Shown in pieces: positions 37,516 to 45,836 of a DNA stretch of 64,000 nucleotides. Source of the stretch: Streptomyces halstedii (GTDB lineage: Bacteria; Actinomycetota; Actinomycetes; Streptomycetales; Streptomycetaceae). The stretch is from NCBI GenBank assembly GCA_000720535.1, contig JOAZ01000002.1, positions 301,661-365,660 on the forward strand, read 5' to 3'. The notes below the pieces were generated by a model. The model was given only the letters and a program-made list of their open reading frames with translations, did not search any database and was not told where the DNA came from. The number at the start of each line of letters is the position of its first letter. The stretch's first letter is position 1. Position numbers and translations under genes: made by a program.

Positions 37516-38976
37516 ATGCGTGCACTTCTCGTGACATCCCTCGGCGTCACCTGCGCGGCGGCACTCACCCTGCCGCTCGCCGTGTCCGGTTCCGCCACGT
37601 CCGTCCCCGACCCGGCCCCCGCTCCCGCACCGGCCGCCGCCGCGGCGGCGGCCCGGGCACCCGCCGCCGAACCGCGGGGGTCGACCCAGTCCCTGCCCCT
37701 GGGGCCGCTCGCCGACGCGGCGCCCCGTACCTCCGGTGAACCCACCGCCCCCCGGTCCTCGCAGGCGTCCTCCGCCACCGTGCGAGGGCTGTCCCCCCGC
37801 GACGCGCACCGTTTCTCGCTCGTCGGTGTGGTGTGGGACGACGTGGACACCGAACTCCACGGCACCGTCCAGGTCCGCACCCGCGCGACCGCCACCGGCC
37901 GGTGGTCCGGCTGGCAGGACCTGGAGACGCACAACGCCGACCACGCCGCCGACGCGGGCAGCGCCGAGCGCGGGTCGGGCACGGTGCACGGCTCCACCGC
38001 CCCGCTCTGGGTGGGCGATTCGGACGGCGTCGACGTCCGCGTACGGTCCGACGACACCGCCTCGCGCGACGGAGCCGACTCCGCCCCGCTCCCCGAGGGG
38101 CTGCGGGTGGAGCTCGTCGATCCGGGCGACGACCCGGCCCGGCCCAGCGGCGGCACGTCCGTCACGGGCGCCTCCGCCACCGTCACCCCCGTGGCGTCGT
38201 CCCCGAAGCCCGGCACCCTCCCGGAGACCGCCGGGCTCCCGACCGGCGCGGCGGCCGGCCTGGCGGAGACGGAGAGTCCCGCGGTCGACGCCGGCCTCAC
38301 CCCGCCCGGCGCCACCGGGATCCCCGCGCCGGGCACGGCGGAGCCGGTGGACCAGGCCGGCGCCGCGTCGTACGTCGGTCCGCGTCCGGGCATCGTCACC
38401 CGCAAGGGGTGGGGCGCGGACGAGAGCCTGCGCGAGCGGACGTTCGCGTACACCTCGACGGTGAAGGCGGCGTTCGTCCACCACAGCGCCACCGGCAACA
38501 ACTACACCTGTGCCGAGGCCCCGTCGGTCCTGCGGAGCATCTACCGCTACCACGTCCAGAGCAGCGGCTGGCGCGACTTCGGCTACAACTTCGCGATCGA
38601 CAAGTGCGGGAACATCTACGAGGGCCGCGCGGGAGGCGTGACCAAGGCCGTCCTCGGCGCCCACACCCTCGGCTTCAACACCAACACCATGGGCATCGTC
38701 GTCCTCGGCACGTTCACCTCGACGAACCCGCCCACCGCCGCGCTGAACGCGATCTCCAAGCTCACCGCCTGGAAGCTCGGCCTCTTCGGCCGCGACCCCA
38801 AGGGCAAGGTGACCCTCGTCTCGGGCGGCAGCGGCAAGTACGCGAAGGGAACCAGCGTCAAACTGAACGTCATCGCCGGCCACCGGGACGGTTTCGCAAC
38901 CGAATGCCCTGGAATCCGTCTCTACAACAAGCTCGGCACGGTCCGCACCACCGCGGCCGCTCTGCAGGGCCGCTGA
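37516..38976 (+). CDS. Secreted N-acetylmuramoyl-L-alanine amidase (PGRP type)
   Basis: 486-residue exported protein. Signal peptide at 1-~27 (RALLVTSLGVTCAAALTLPL), an Ala/Pro-rich linker, a middle beta-rich region with SLVGVVWDD and RWSGWQDLETH, then a C-terminal amidase_2/PGRP domain (~290-486). Expected zinc ligands lie in FVHHSATGNNYTC, AGHRDGFATECPG; GYNFAIDKCGNIYEGRAGG is the family signature. It cleaves the amide between MurNAc and the stem peptide. AAGGA precedes the ATG at 37516. It sits in the envelope gene block. Confidence 0.93.
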   Translation: MRALLVTSLGVTCAAALTLPLAVSGSATSVPDPAPAPAPAAAAAAARAPAAEPRGSTQSLPLGPLADAAPRTSGEPTAPRSSQASSATVRGLSPRDAHRFSLVGVVWDDVDTELHGTVQVRTRATATGRWSGWQDLETHNADHAADAGSAERGSGTVHGSTAPLWVGDSDGVDVRVRSDDTASRDGADSAPLPEGLRVELVDPGDDPARPSGGTSVTGASATVTPVASSPKPGTLPETAGLPTGAAAGLAETESPAVDAGLTPPGATGIPAPGTAEPVDQAGAASYVGPRPGIVTRKGWGADESLRERTFAYTSTVKAAFVHHSATGNNYTCAEAPSVLRSIYRYHVQSSGWRDFGYNFAIDKCGNIYEGRAGGVTKAVLGAHTLGFNTNTMGIVVLGTFTSTNPPTAALNAISKLTAWKLGLFGRDPKGKVTLVSGGSGKYAKGTSVKLNVIAGHRDGFATECPGIRLYNKLGTVRTTAAALQGR

Positions 38977-39055
38977 CCGGGAGGGCTTCGAACGGTCTGC
39001 ATACACTGGCCAGCCGATACGAGGCCCGGCCCCAGCAGGAAGCAGAGACGGTGCT

Positions 39056-40147
39056 GTGACAGAGGCAAGAGAAGCGATCCTCCTGGTCGGGGGCAAGGGC
39101 ACCCGGCTGCGTCCGCTCACGGTGCACACCCCGAAGCCGATGGTTCCGGCGGCGGGCGTCCCGTTCCTCACGCACCAACTGGCGCGTGCGCGGGCCGCCG
39201 GGGTGGAGCACATCGTGCTCGCGACGTCCTACCTGGCGGAGGTGTTCGAACCGTACTTCGGTGACGGTTCGTCGCTCGGTCTCTCCCTCGAATACGTCAC
39301 CGAGCGCGAACCGCTCGGCACCGGCGGAGCGATCCGCAACGTGGCGTCGCGACTGACCTCGGGTCCGGACGAACCCGTCCTCGTCTTCAACGGGGACATC
39401 CTCACCGGTCTCGACATCCGGGCCCTGGTCGCGTCGCACGCCACGTCGGGCGCGGACGTCTCGCTGCACCTCACCCGGGTCGAGGACCCGCGTGCCTTCG
39501 GTCTCGTGCCGACCGACGGCACGGGCAGGGTGACGGCGTTCCTGGAGAAGCCGCAGACGCCCCAGGAGATCGTCACCGACCAGATCAACGCGGGGGCGTA
39601 CATCTTCCGCCGGTCGGTCATCGACACCATCCCGGCCGGCCGCCCGGTCTCCGTGGAGCGCGAGACGTTCCCCGGACTCCTCGCCGGGGGTGCCCACCTC
39701 CAGGGCATGGTCGACTCCACGTACTGGCTGGACCTGGGCACCCCGCAGGCGTTCGTGCGCGGATCGGCCGACCTGGTCCTGGGGCGTGCCCCGTCCCCCG
39801 CCGTCCCGGGGCGCTGCGGCGACCGGCTGGTGCTGCCCTCGGCGACCGTGGCGGCCGACGCCAAACTCACCGGCGGCACGGTCGTGGGCGAGCGGGCGCT
39901 GATCGGGGAGGGCGCCCGGATCGCGGGCTCCACCGTGCTCCAGGACGCGGTCGTCGAACCGGGCGCCGTGATCACCGACTCCCTGATCGGGGCCGGAGCG
40001 AGGATCGGCAGCCGTACGGTCCTCGCGGGCGCCGTCATCGGTGACGGTGCCCAGGTCGGCGCCGACAACGAACTGCGCGACGGCATCCGCGTCTGGTGCG
40101 GGGCCGTCCTCCCGGACGGCTCGGTGCGCTTCTCGTCCGACCAGTAG
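39056..40147 (+). CDS. Nucleotidyltransferase, probable mannose-1-phosphate guanylyltransferase
   Basis: 363-residue sugar-nucleotide pyrophosphorylase. The N-terminal domain has LVGGKGTRLRPLTVHTPKPM, PLGTGGAIRN, VFNGDILTG and FLEKPQTP; the C-terminal third is a left-handed beta-helix of hexapeptide repeats (VVGERALIGEGARIAGSTVL onward). This architecture matches GDP-mannose pyrophosphorylases of actinobacteria; with manB and manA nearby it would complete GDP-mannose synthesis. Glucose-1-phosphate specificity cannot be excluded. GTG at 39056 (GTGACAGAG). Confidence 0.88.
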   Translation: MTEAREAILLVGGKGTRLRPLTVHTPKPMVPAAGVPFLTHQLARARAAGVEHIVLATSYLAEVFEPYFGDGSSLGLSLEYVTEREPLGTGGAIRNVASRLTSGPDEPVLVFNGDILTGLDIRALVASHATSGADVSLHLTRVEDPRAFGLVPTDGTGRVTAFLEKPQTPQEIVTDQINAGAYIFRRSVIDTIPAGRPVSVERETFPGLLAGGAHLQGMVDSTYWLDLGTPQAFVRGSADLVLGRAPSPAVPGRCGDRLVLPSATVAADAKLTGGTVVGERALIGEGARIAGSTVLQDAVVEPGAVITDSLIGAGARIGSRTVLAGAVIGDGAQVGADNELRDGIRVWCGAVLPDGSVRFSSDQ

Positions 40148-40340
40148 GCGGGGCCGGGCCGGGAGGCGTACCCGGGAGGCCGGACCCGGCCGTGGTCCGG
40201 CCGTGCGGTTGGGGGTTGAGGGGCCTGCTCGGCAGGGGGTCCGGGGTCGGTCCGTGCCGTGGTCCGGCAGGGGGGTCCCGGGGCCGGTCCGCGCGGGCCG
40301 TACCCTCAAGAGGCACCCCGACGACCGAGGACCCTCACCC

Positions 40341-41336
40341 GTGGCAGGACGCTTCGCACCCCGCACCACCGCCGTGCCCCGGCAGCGCCCTGCCGTCCCG
40401 GACACGTCCGCCGCGCTCACCCGGCTCTGGACCCCGCCGGGCCCCCTCGACCTGCGCCTGGTCCTCGGCCCCCTGCGGCGCGGCCCGGCGGACCCCGCGT
40501 ACCGGGCGCTGCCCGACGGCACGTTCTGGCGGGCCACCCGCACCCCGGCCGGCCCCGGCACCCTGCGCATCTCGGCGGCTCCGGGCGGCCGGATCGCGGG
40601 GGCGGCCTGGGGGCCGGGCGCGCAGTGGATGCTGGACCGGCTGCCCGCGCTGCTGGGCGCCGACGACGACCCGGACGCCTTCCGCCCCCGCCACCGCCTT
40701 CTCGCCACGACCCGCCACCGGCGGCCGGGGCTGCGTCTGCTGCGTACCGGGCTGGTCATGGAGTCCCTGATCCCGTCGATCCTGGAGCAGAAGGTCACCA
40801 CGGACGAGGCCTACCGCGCCTGGCGGCTGCTGCTCCGCACCTACGGCACACCGGCGCCGGGCCCCGTGGACCCGCTGTTCGGACGCTACGGGCTGCACGT
40901 CATGCCGGACGCCCGGACCTGGTCGCTGATCCCGTCCTGGGAATGGCACCGGGCGGGCGTGGACGCGAAGCGCTCGGCCACGATCCTGCGCGCGGTGCGG
41001 GTGGCCCGGCGCATGGAGGAGGCCGCCGCGATGGAGCTGCCCGAGGCGATGGCACGGCTCCAGGTGATCCCGGGCATCGGCCCGTGGACCGCGGCGGAGA
41101 CCCTCCAGCGCTCGAACGGGGCGGCGGACGCGGTCACCGTCGGGGACCTGCATCTGCCCGGCATCGTCGGCCACGCGCTGGCGGGCCACCGGAACGCCGA
41201 CGACGCGGAGATGCTGGAGCTGCTGGCCCCCTACGCGGGGCAGCGCCACCGGGCGACCCGTCTGATCATGCTCTCCGGCCACACCCCGCCCCGCCGGGCC
41301 CCGCGCTTCAGCCCGCGCGACATCGCCTCGCTGTGA
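40341..41336 (+). CDS. DNA-3-methyladenine glycosylase-like HhH-GPD protein
   Basis: 331-residue base-excision repair glycosylase of the AlkA-like group. The HhH-GPD motif is LQVIPGIGPWTAAETLQRS followed by VTVGDLHLPGIVG, whose Asp is the expected catalytic residue. ESLIPSILEQKVTTDEAYRAW begins the helical domain. GTG at 40341 fits the family length; the open frame upstream to 40041 overlaps the preceding gene. A TACCCT box at about 40301 could be its -10. Confidence 0.87.
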   Translation: MAGRFAPRTTAVPRQRPAVPDTSAALTRLWTPPGPLDLRLVLGPLRRGPADPAYRALPDGTFWRATRTPAGPGTLRISAAPGGRIAGAAWGPGAQWMLDRLPALLGADDDPDAFRPRHRLLATTRHRRPGLRLLRTGLVMESLIPSILEQKVTTDEAYRAWRLLLRTYGTPAPGPVDPLFGRYGLHVMPDARTWSLIPSWEWHRAGVDAKRSATILRAVRVARRMEEAAAMELPEAMARLQVIPGIGPWTAAETLQRSNGAADAVTVGDLHLPGIVGHALAGHRNADDAEMLELLAPYAGQRHRATRLIMLSGHTPPRRAPRFSPRDIASL

Positions 41337-41436
41337 CGGCGGCGCGCCCCGGCCGGCCCGGACGCCGCGACAGCGCCTCGCTCCGGCCACCGTGTCCCGG
41401 CGTCCCCCGCGTCCCCGAGTTCCGCCGCGCGACCCG

Positions 41437-42768
41437 TCACCGTACGGTGAGGTACGCCTCCGGGTCCCGCGCCGCGCGCTCCCGGGGTTCCCCGGCCGCG
41501 TGGCCCACGGCCACCGCGCCCAGCGGGTCCCAGTCGTCCGGCAGGTCCAGCACCTCGCGCACCACGTCCCGGCAGAACATCGTCGAGGACACCCACGCCG
41601 ATCCCAGCCGCTCACCCGCGAGCGCCACCAGGAAGTTCTGCACCCCGGCGCCGGCCGCCACCACGAACATCTCGCGTTCGGCCGTGTCCCGGCGCTCGTC
41701 GCCGTAGGAGTGGGAGCCGTGCGTCACCAGGCAGGGCACCGCGAGATAGGGGGCGTCGCGCAGGACGTCGCCGCGCCGCACCCGCTTGGCGATCGATTCC
41801 TCGCCGCGGCCGTCGCGGCGCAGGTCGGCGATCCACGCGTCGCGCATCGCGTCCAGCAGCCGGGTGCGGGACTCCGGGGACTCCAGCAGGACGAAGCGCC
41901 ACGGTGTGGTGTGGTGCGGGGCCGGTGCCGTCACGGCCGCCGCGACCGCCCGCCGTACGGCACCGGGGTCCACCGGTTCGGCGGTGAACTCCCGCACCGT
42001 CCGCCGCAGGTACAGCGCCTCCCGTACGGCCTCGGAGGTGCCCAGCCGGAACATGTCGTCCGCCGCGACCCGCACCATCGCCCGCGCCCCGCCCGCCGCG
42101 TCGGTCTCCTCGGCGGGGGCCACCACATGGGCGAGCCCCCGGACCACGGCGACGGGGAGGCCGGAGGCCTTGCCCTTGACCAGGTCACCGGCCGAGGCCA
42201 GTTCGTCGGCGGTGGCGACCACGGTGGCGCCGAGCGGGTTGCCGTGGGCGTCCGTGCCGCCGCGCAGGTCGTCCAGGACCCGGACCCCCGCGGCGCCGAT
42301 CGCGACATCGGTCAGCCCGTTGCGCCAGGGGCGCCCGAAGGTGTCCGTGACGACGACGCCGACCTCCACCCCGAGCGCGTCCCGCAGCCCGTCGCGGATC
42401 GCCAGGGCCGAGGCGTCCGGGTCCTCGGGCAGCAGCAGCACCGTGCCCGCCGGGGTGTTCGAGGCGTCCACCCCGGCGGCGGCCATGACGAGTCCCTGCC
42501 GGTTCTCCACGATCCGCAGCGTCCCGCGCCGGGCCACCACCCGCACGGTCTCGGCGTCGATCGCCGCCTCACGGTCGGTGGCCTCGACGATCCGGCCCTC
42601 CGCCTTGGAGACGATCTTCGAGGTGACGAGCAGCACGTCACCGTCCACGAGCCCCGGTTCGGTGGCGGCGATCAGCTTCGCCAGGTCGTCCCCGGCCCGT
42701 ACCTCGGGGATGCCGGGCAGGGCCCACACCCGGTAGGCGGGGGTCCCGGTGGTCTCCGGGCCGCTCAT
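41437..42768 (-). CDS. fbiB: Coenzyme F420-0:L-glutamate ligase / nitroreductase fusion
   Basis: 443-residue FbiB that adds the glutamate tail to F420-0. The N-terminal CofE-like ligase domain (~1-245) shows [51 protein letters not shown] and [16 protein letters not shown]. The C-terminal FMN-binding nitroreductase-like domain (~255-430) begins [17 protein letters not shown], has [10 protein letters not shown], and ends with [20 protein letters not shown]. Its ATG overlaps the fbiA stop by 4 bases, giving a coupled operon. The fused form is typical of actinobacteria. Confidence 0.96.
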   Translation of the reverse strand: MSGPETTGTPAYRVWALPGIPEVRAGDDLAKLIAATEPGLVDGDVLLVTSKIVSKAEGRIVEATDREAAIDAETVRVVARRGTLRIVENRQGLVMAAAGVDASNTPAGTVLLLPEDPDASALAIRDGLRDALGVEVGVVVTDTFGRPWRNGLTDVAIGAAGVRVLDDLRGGTDAHGNPLGATVVATADELASAGDLVKGKASGLPVAVVRGLAHVVAPAEETDAAGGARAMVRVAADDMFRLGTSEAVREALYLRRTVREFTAEPVDPGAVRRAVAAAVTAPAPHHTTPWRFVLLESPESRTRLLDAMRDAWIADLRRDGRGEESIAKRVRRGDVLRDAPYLAVPCLVTHGSHSYGDERRDTAEREMFVVAAGAGVQNFLVALAGERLGSAWVSSTMFCRDVVREVLDLPDDWDPLGAVAVGHAAGEPRERAARDPEAYLTVR

Positions 42769-43721
42769 GCCCGTACCTCCTCGGCCAGCGTGAGCGCCTG
42801 ACGGGCCATCTCGGCGGTGGCGTCCACGTCCGTCATCATGAGCGGCACCGCGCGGCAGCGGATGCCGGCGGCCTCCACCTCGTCCACGGACCCGGCGTCC
42901 ACGGTGTCCACCAGCCAGCCGTCGAGCAGCCCCGAACCGTAGTGGCGGGCGACCGCCGAGGCCGTCGACTCGACGCCCACCGCGGCCAGCACCTTGTCGG
43001 CCATGCCGCGCACCGGGGCGCCCCCGACGATGGGGGAGAGGCCGACGACCGGCACCCCGGCTTCGGCGATCGCCTCCCGGATGCCCGGGACGGCGAGGAT
43101 GGTGCCGACCGAGACGACCGGGTTGGACGGGGGGAAGACGATGACGTCGGCCTCGGCGATGGCCTCCAGCACGCCCGGCGCGGGCTTGGCCTGCTCCGCG
43201 CCGACCGGCACGATCGCCTGGGCGGGGACGGAGGCCCGCAGCCTCACCCAGTACTCCTGGAAGTGCACGGCCTTGCTCTCGCCGTCGGCCTCGACCGCCA
43301 CATGCGTCTCGACGCGGTCGTCGGACATCGGGATCAGCCGGACCCCCGGCTTCCAGCGGGCGCAGAGCGCTTCGGTGACGGCGCTCAGCGGGTAGCCGGC
43401 GGCGAGCATCTGGGTACGGACGATGTGGGTCGCGAAGTCCCGGTCGCCGAGCCCGAACCAGTCCGGGCCGACCCCGTAGGCGGCGAGTTCCTCCTTGACG
43501 TGGAAGCTCTCGTCCGTACGCCCCCAGCCCTGGTCCTCGTTGATGCCACCGCCGAGGGTGTACATCACGGTGTCCAGGTCGGGGCAGACCTTCAGCCCGA
43601 ACAGATGGATGTCGTCACCGGTGTTGCCGATCACCGTGATGTCCGCGTCCGGGGAGGCCTGCTTGAGGCCACGCAGGAAACGAGCACCACCGATACCGCC
43701 GGCCAGAACCACAATGCGCAT
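42765..43721 (-). CDS. fbiA: 2-phospho-L-lactate transferase
   Basis: 318-residue CofD/FbiA enzyme transferring the phospholactate-type group to Fo, the step before FbiB in F420 synthesis. Motifs: [20 protein letters not shown] at the N terminus, [18 protein letters not shown], and [17 protein letters not shown] near residue 195. ATG at 43721 has no ribosome site. Instead a 13-base palindrome (43722-43734) and the 52-bp tandem repeats lie directly upstream. F420 is used by many Streptomyces oxidoreductases. Confidence 0.96.
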   Translation of the reverse strand: MRIVVLAGGIGGARFLRGLKQASPDADITVIGNTGDDIHLFGLKVCPDLDTVMYTLGGGINEDQGWGRTDESFHVKEELAAYGVGPDWFGLGDRDFATHIVRTQMLAAGYPLSAVTEALCARWKPGVRLIPMSDDRVETHVAVEADGESKAVHFQEYWVRLRASVPAQAIVPVGAEQAKPAPGVLEAIAEADVIVFPPSNPVVSVGTILAVPGIREAIAEAGVPVVGLSPIVGGAPVRGMADKVLAAVGVESTASAVARHYGSGLLDGWLVDTVDAGSVDEVEAAGIRCRAVPLMMTDVDATAEMARQALTLAEEVRA

Positions 43722-43734
43722 ACAGACAGTCTGT
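43722..43734. promoter_or_regulatory. Palindrome abutting the fbiA start
   Basis: ACAGAC-A-GTCTGT is a perfect 6-bp dyad with one central base, immediately before the fbiA ATG where a ribosome site would be expected. It may be an operator or an mRNA hairpin that masks the start. Seen in sequence; role inferred. Confidence 0.4.
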
Positions 43735-43882
43735 CAGGCGGAGCCTGATCTTTTGTGGGGTGGTGGCGGGCGGCGGGTGGGACTGTCAGGCGAAGCCTGA
43801 TCTTTTGTGGGGTGGTGGCGGGCGGCGGGTGGGGCTGTCAGGCGGAGCCTGATCTTTTGTGGGGTGGTGGCGGGCGGCGGGT
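43733..43882. repeat. Three tandem 52-bp repeats carrying mini-hairpins
   Basis: Units begin at 43733, 43785 and 43837 (period exactly 52); the third diverges near 43882 and a short remnant CTGTCAGGCGG occurs at 43902. Each unit holds the hairpin TCAGGC-G(G/A)A-GCCTGA followed by TCTTTTGT on the plus strand, then a G-rich stretch. The single G/A difference falls in the loop, so the stem is preserved. On the plus strand the unit looks like a small intrinsic terminator. It lies between the cysteine dioxygenase and fbiA. Confidence 0.9.
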
Positions 43883-43904
43883 GGCCCGGGGTGCGCGTGG
43901 ACTG

Positions 43905-44444
43905 TCAGGCGGTGGCCGGGGTGCGGGTCGTGGGGGAGCACTGGGAGCTGTGCATCGGCATGTCGGTGAGGCCCGGGTGGTAGAGGTGCAGGCTGACCGC
44001 GCCGTCGAGGGAGTCGTTGACGACCTCGTGGACGTATCCGGGGGCGAAGACGCGTTGGGCGCCGGCGCCCAGGGTGCGCGTCCCGCGCCCGGTGTGCTCC
44101 GTCAACTCGCCTTCCAGGACGGTGAGGACGCCGGACGACGGGCCGTGGTCGTGGCGTCCGCTGCCCTGGCCGGGTGCCCAGCTGAGCAGCCAGATCTCGT
44201 ACCCGGGCCGGGGCGTCCCGGCCCGGCCGGGGCCGGTGGCCGGGGGGACGGCGCGGAGCCGGTGGTACCAGCGGGTGGTGGTGTCGTACCGGACGAGGGG
44301 GGCCCAGAGGGCGCGGTCGGCCGCGACGGCGCGGGCCAGCCCGGCGAACTCGGCCACGGTGGAGGGGTGTGGGTCGGCGGGCCGCAGGAGGTGCTGGACC
44401 TCCAGGATGTCGCCGGCGATCGAGAGGTCGCTGTCGCTGTTCAT
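43905..44444 (-). CDS. Cysteine dioxygenase family protein (cupin)
   Basis: 179-residue non-heme iron dioxygenase oxidising cysteine to cysteine sulfinate. Cupin metal ligands are visible in GSGRHDHGPSSGVLTVLEGELTE (H-x-H...E) and YVHEVVND (H); RYDTTTRWYHRL and YEIWLLSW precede them. ATG at 44444 matches the family start; the frame upstream to 44690 is Arg/Pro-rich and unsupported. The stop lies just inside the edge of the repeat array. Its position beside whiB and fbiA is typical of Streptomyces. Confidence 0.9.
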   Translation of the reverse strand: MNSDSDLSIAGDILEVQHLLRPADPHPSTVAEFAGLARAVAADRALWAPLVRYDTTTRWYHRLRAVPPATGPGRAGTPRPGYEIWLLSWAPGQGSGRHDHGPSSGVLTVLEGELTEHTGRGTRTLGAGAQRVFAPGYVHEVVNDSLDGAVSLHLYHPGLTDMPMHSSQCSPTTRTPATA

Positions 44445-44908
44445 GGGTGCGGTGGTTCCTCGGCAGGGGGATACACATGCGGGGCGCGTCGCGGAGGGCC
44501 GGACTGCGACGGAGCAGGCGGGAAGAGACGCGGAGAGGACGAGCGGGGCGCGGGGGCGCCGGGTCAGAGCTGGAGCGCGGGTGGCTTCAACAGCTGTGAC
44601 AGCTGGAACAGCAACAGCGGGCCTGGACAGCCGTACGGAACCCACGGGTGTGGGTCGGGTACGTCGCTGCGGTCGCTGGCATGCGGTCAAGGAGACCGGC
44701 TCGCTCTGTCCCCTGTCAACTCAATGCCCGATTTGGGGGCAATGTTTCACCCTAAGTGGTTGCTGTGCCGAGGGGGAGGTTTGGGTGGTGGCCACAGGGG
44801 CAAGGTGGCGCATCAACCGTGCCGGTGGAGGCGACTGACGGGCCGTGACCTGGCTGTGATCTTGGTCGCCTCGGTGATCGAATCGCAACATCGGGGCGGC
44901 CCCGTTCG

Positions 44909-44923
44909 TCTCACCCGGTGAGA
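44909..44923. promoter_or_regulatory. BldD-like palindrome upstream of whiB
   Basis: TCTCACC-C-GGTGAGA is a perfect 7-bp dyad. Aligned to the BldD consensus TNACNC(A/T)GNGTNA it agrees at seven of nine fixed positions. whiB is an established BldD target in Streptomyces, so this is a good candidate operator, about 40 bases before the -35. Confidence 0.55.
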
Positions 44924-44961
44924 AGTGCCGAACGGCAGAGGCGCTGGCATATGTCAGGTTT

Positions 44962-44989
44962 TTGGTGATTTGAACACTTTCTGTATACG
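44962..44989 (+). promoter_or_regulatory. Candidate whiB promoter
   Basis: TTGGTG (44962-44967) and TATACG (44984-44989) with a 16-base spacer resemble a housekeeping-type promoter; the start codon of whiB is ~147 bases further on. Confidence 0.5.
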
Positions 44990-45135
44990 TTTGGTTCCGC
45001 AGAGTGAATACAGGGGCCAATAGCAGATCTTCGCTTGACTGGCCCAGAGCTACACACCTGTAATTTCACTCGTGTTGTTCGGTCGCGTCGATAACGGCCG
45101 CATCACGGGACGCAAGAGACAGACGAGGGGCGCAC

Positions 45136-45399
45136 ATGACCGAGCTGTTCCAGCAACTGCTGGTCGAGGACGCGGACGAGGAACTCGGCTGGCAGGAGCG
45201 CGCACTGTGCGCCCAGACCGACCCCGAGTCCTTCTTCCCCGAGAAGGGCGGGTCCACCCGCGAGGCCAAGAAGGTCTGTCTCGCCTGCGAGGTCCGTTCC
45301 GAGTGCCTTGAGTACGCCCTCGCCAACGACGAGCGCTTCGGTATCTGGGGCGGCCTCTCGGAACGCGAGCGGCGGCGCCTGAAGAAGGCCGCCATCTGA
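45136..45399 (+). CDS. whiB: Sporulation regulator WhiB
   Basis: 87-residue iron-sulfur transcriptional regulator acting with WhiA at the onset of sporulation septation. The four cluster cysteines are C25, C48, C51 and C57 (CxxC-x5-C). The turn GIWGG at 69-73 and the basic tail RERRRLKK follow. The sequence starts MTELFQQLLVEDADEELGW and, as I remember it, is almost identical to S. coelicolor WhiB. ATG at 45136. Expression is expected to be developmental; see the palindrome and promoter upstream. Confidence 0.95.
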   Translation: MTELFQQLLVEDADEELGWQERALCAQTDPESFFPEKGGSTREAKKVCLACEVRSECLEYALANDERFGIWGGLSERERRRLKKAAI

Positions 45400-45836
45400 A
45401 GGCCGCCCTCTGAAAGGCCGGCGCACCCGGACGCGCACGGCCGCCCGCCGGCCCGCCGTCCTGACTCCGCGCACGGGCCCGGAGCCCGGGCCGACGGCGC
45501 GTCCGGCCGCGTCGGCCCTCGGTCGGTCAACCGCTCGGCGCGGGGCGGACATCCCTAAGGGCTGTCCCGTCATCCCTGGCGGGCGCACGACGACAGCTAC
45601 GGCACCTCGCCGCGTTGTCGGAACGCCCGAATACATCCAGTATGCGGACGTCCCTCCGCCTCGCGACGCACCGCGTCTGACGCCGCGCGCTGATCCACCA
45701 GGGATTACGGGACAGCCCTTACCGTTAGTGTGGGGCCCCGTCCGAGACGCGCCAACGCCCCGCCAGGGCGCGCGTGTACACCGAGCAGCCCCCGGGGGGA
45801 CACCCCTCCGGATCCGGCCGGAGGGCCCGTACCTCG
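45400..45836. other. Intergenic region interrupted by a MITE-like element
   Basis: Between whiB and the large glycosyltransferase. The first ~150 bases are GC-rich with no gene; 45556-45721 is the inverted-repeat element described separately; the last ~110 bases must hold the glycosyltransferase promoter and its GGAGGG ribosome site at about 45818. Confidence 0.6.
45554..45723. mobile_element. MITE-like element with inverted termini and TA duplication
   Basis: The 24 bases at 45556-45579 (TAAGGGCTGTCCCGTCATCC...) are the reverse complement of 45698-45721 with one mismatch. Counting TA as the target duplication, the element is AGGGCTGTCCC...GGGACAGCCCT, 22-bp termini, about 162 bp inside. It has no room for a transposase. 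TA duplication and GGGCTGTCCC-type ends fit a non-autonomous relative of IS5-superfamily (IS427-type) elements; I recall similar short sequences scattered in Streptomyces genomes. Confidence 0.8.

Larger units (their letters stand above)
44445..45135. other. 691-base regulatory region upstream of whiB
   Basis: No convincing gene is present. Its right half is clearly more AT-rich than the core genome and holds a 15-base palindrome (44909-44923) and a sigma70-type promoter (44962-44989), giving whiB a leader of about 140 bases. The long leader and complex upstream DNA fit a tightly controlled developmental gene. Confidence 0.7.

Noticed and set aside
36625-39213. 862-residue version of the TIGR03089 protein
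   Set aside because: The extra 612 residues are antisense to the PGRP amidase and are low complexity; ATG 37377 fits the family.
43733-43882. CRISPR array
   Set aside because: Units are contiguous with a 52-base period and no unique spacers; no cas genes are near.
44017-44838. 273-codon plus-strand frame opposite the cysteine dioxygenase
   Set aside because: Antisense to a recognised cupin enzyme with intact motifs and extends into AT-richer regulatory DNA; Arg/Ser-rich product.
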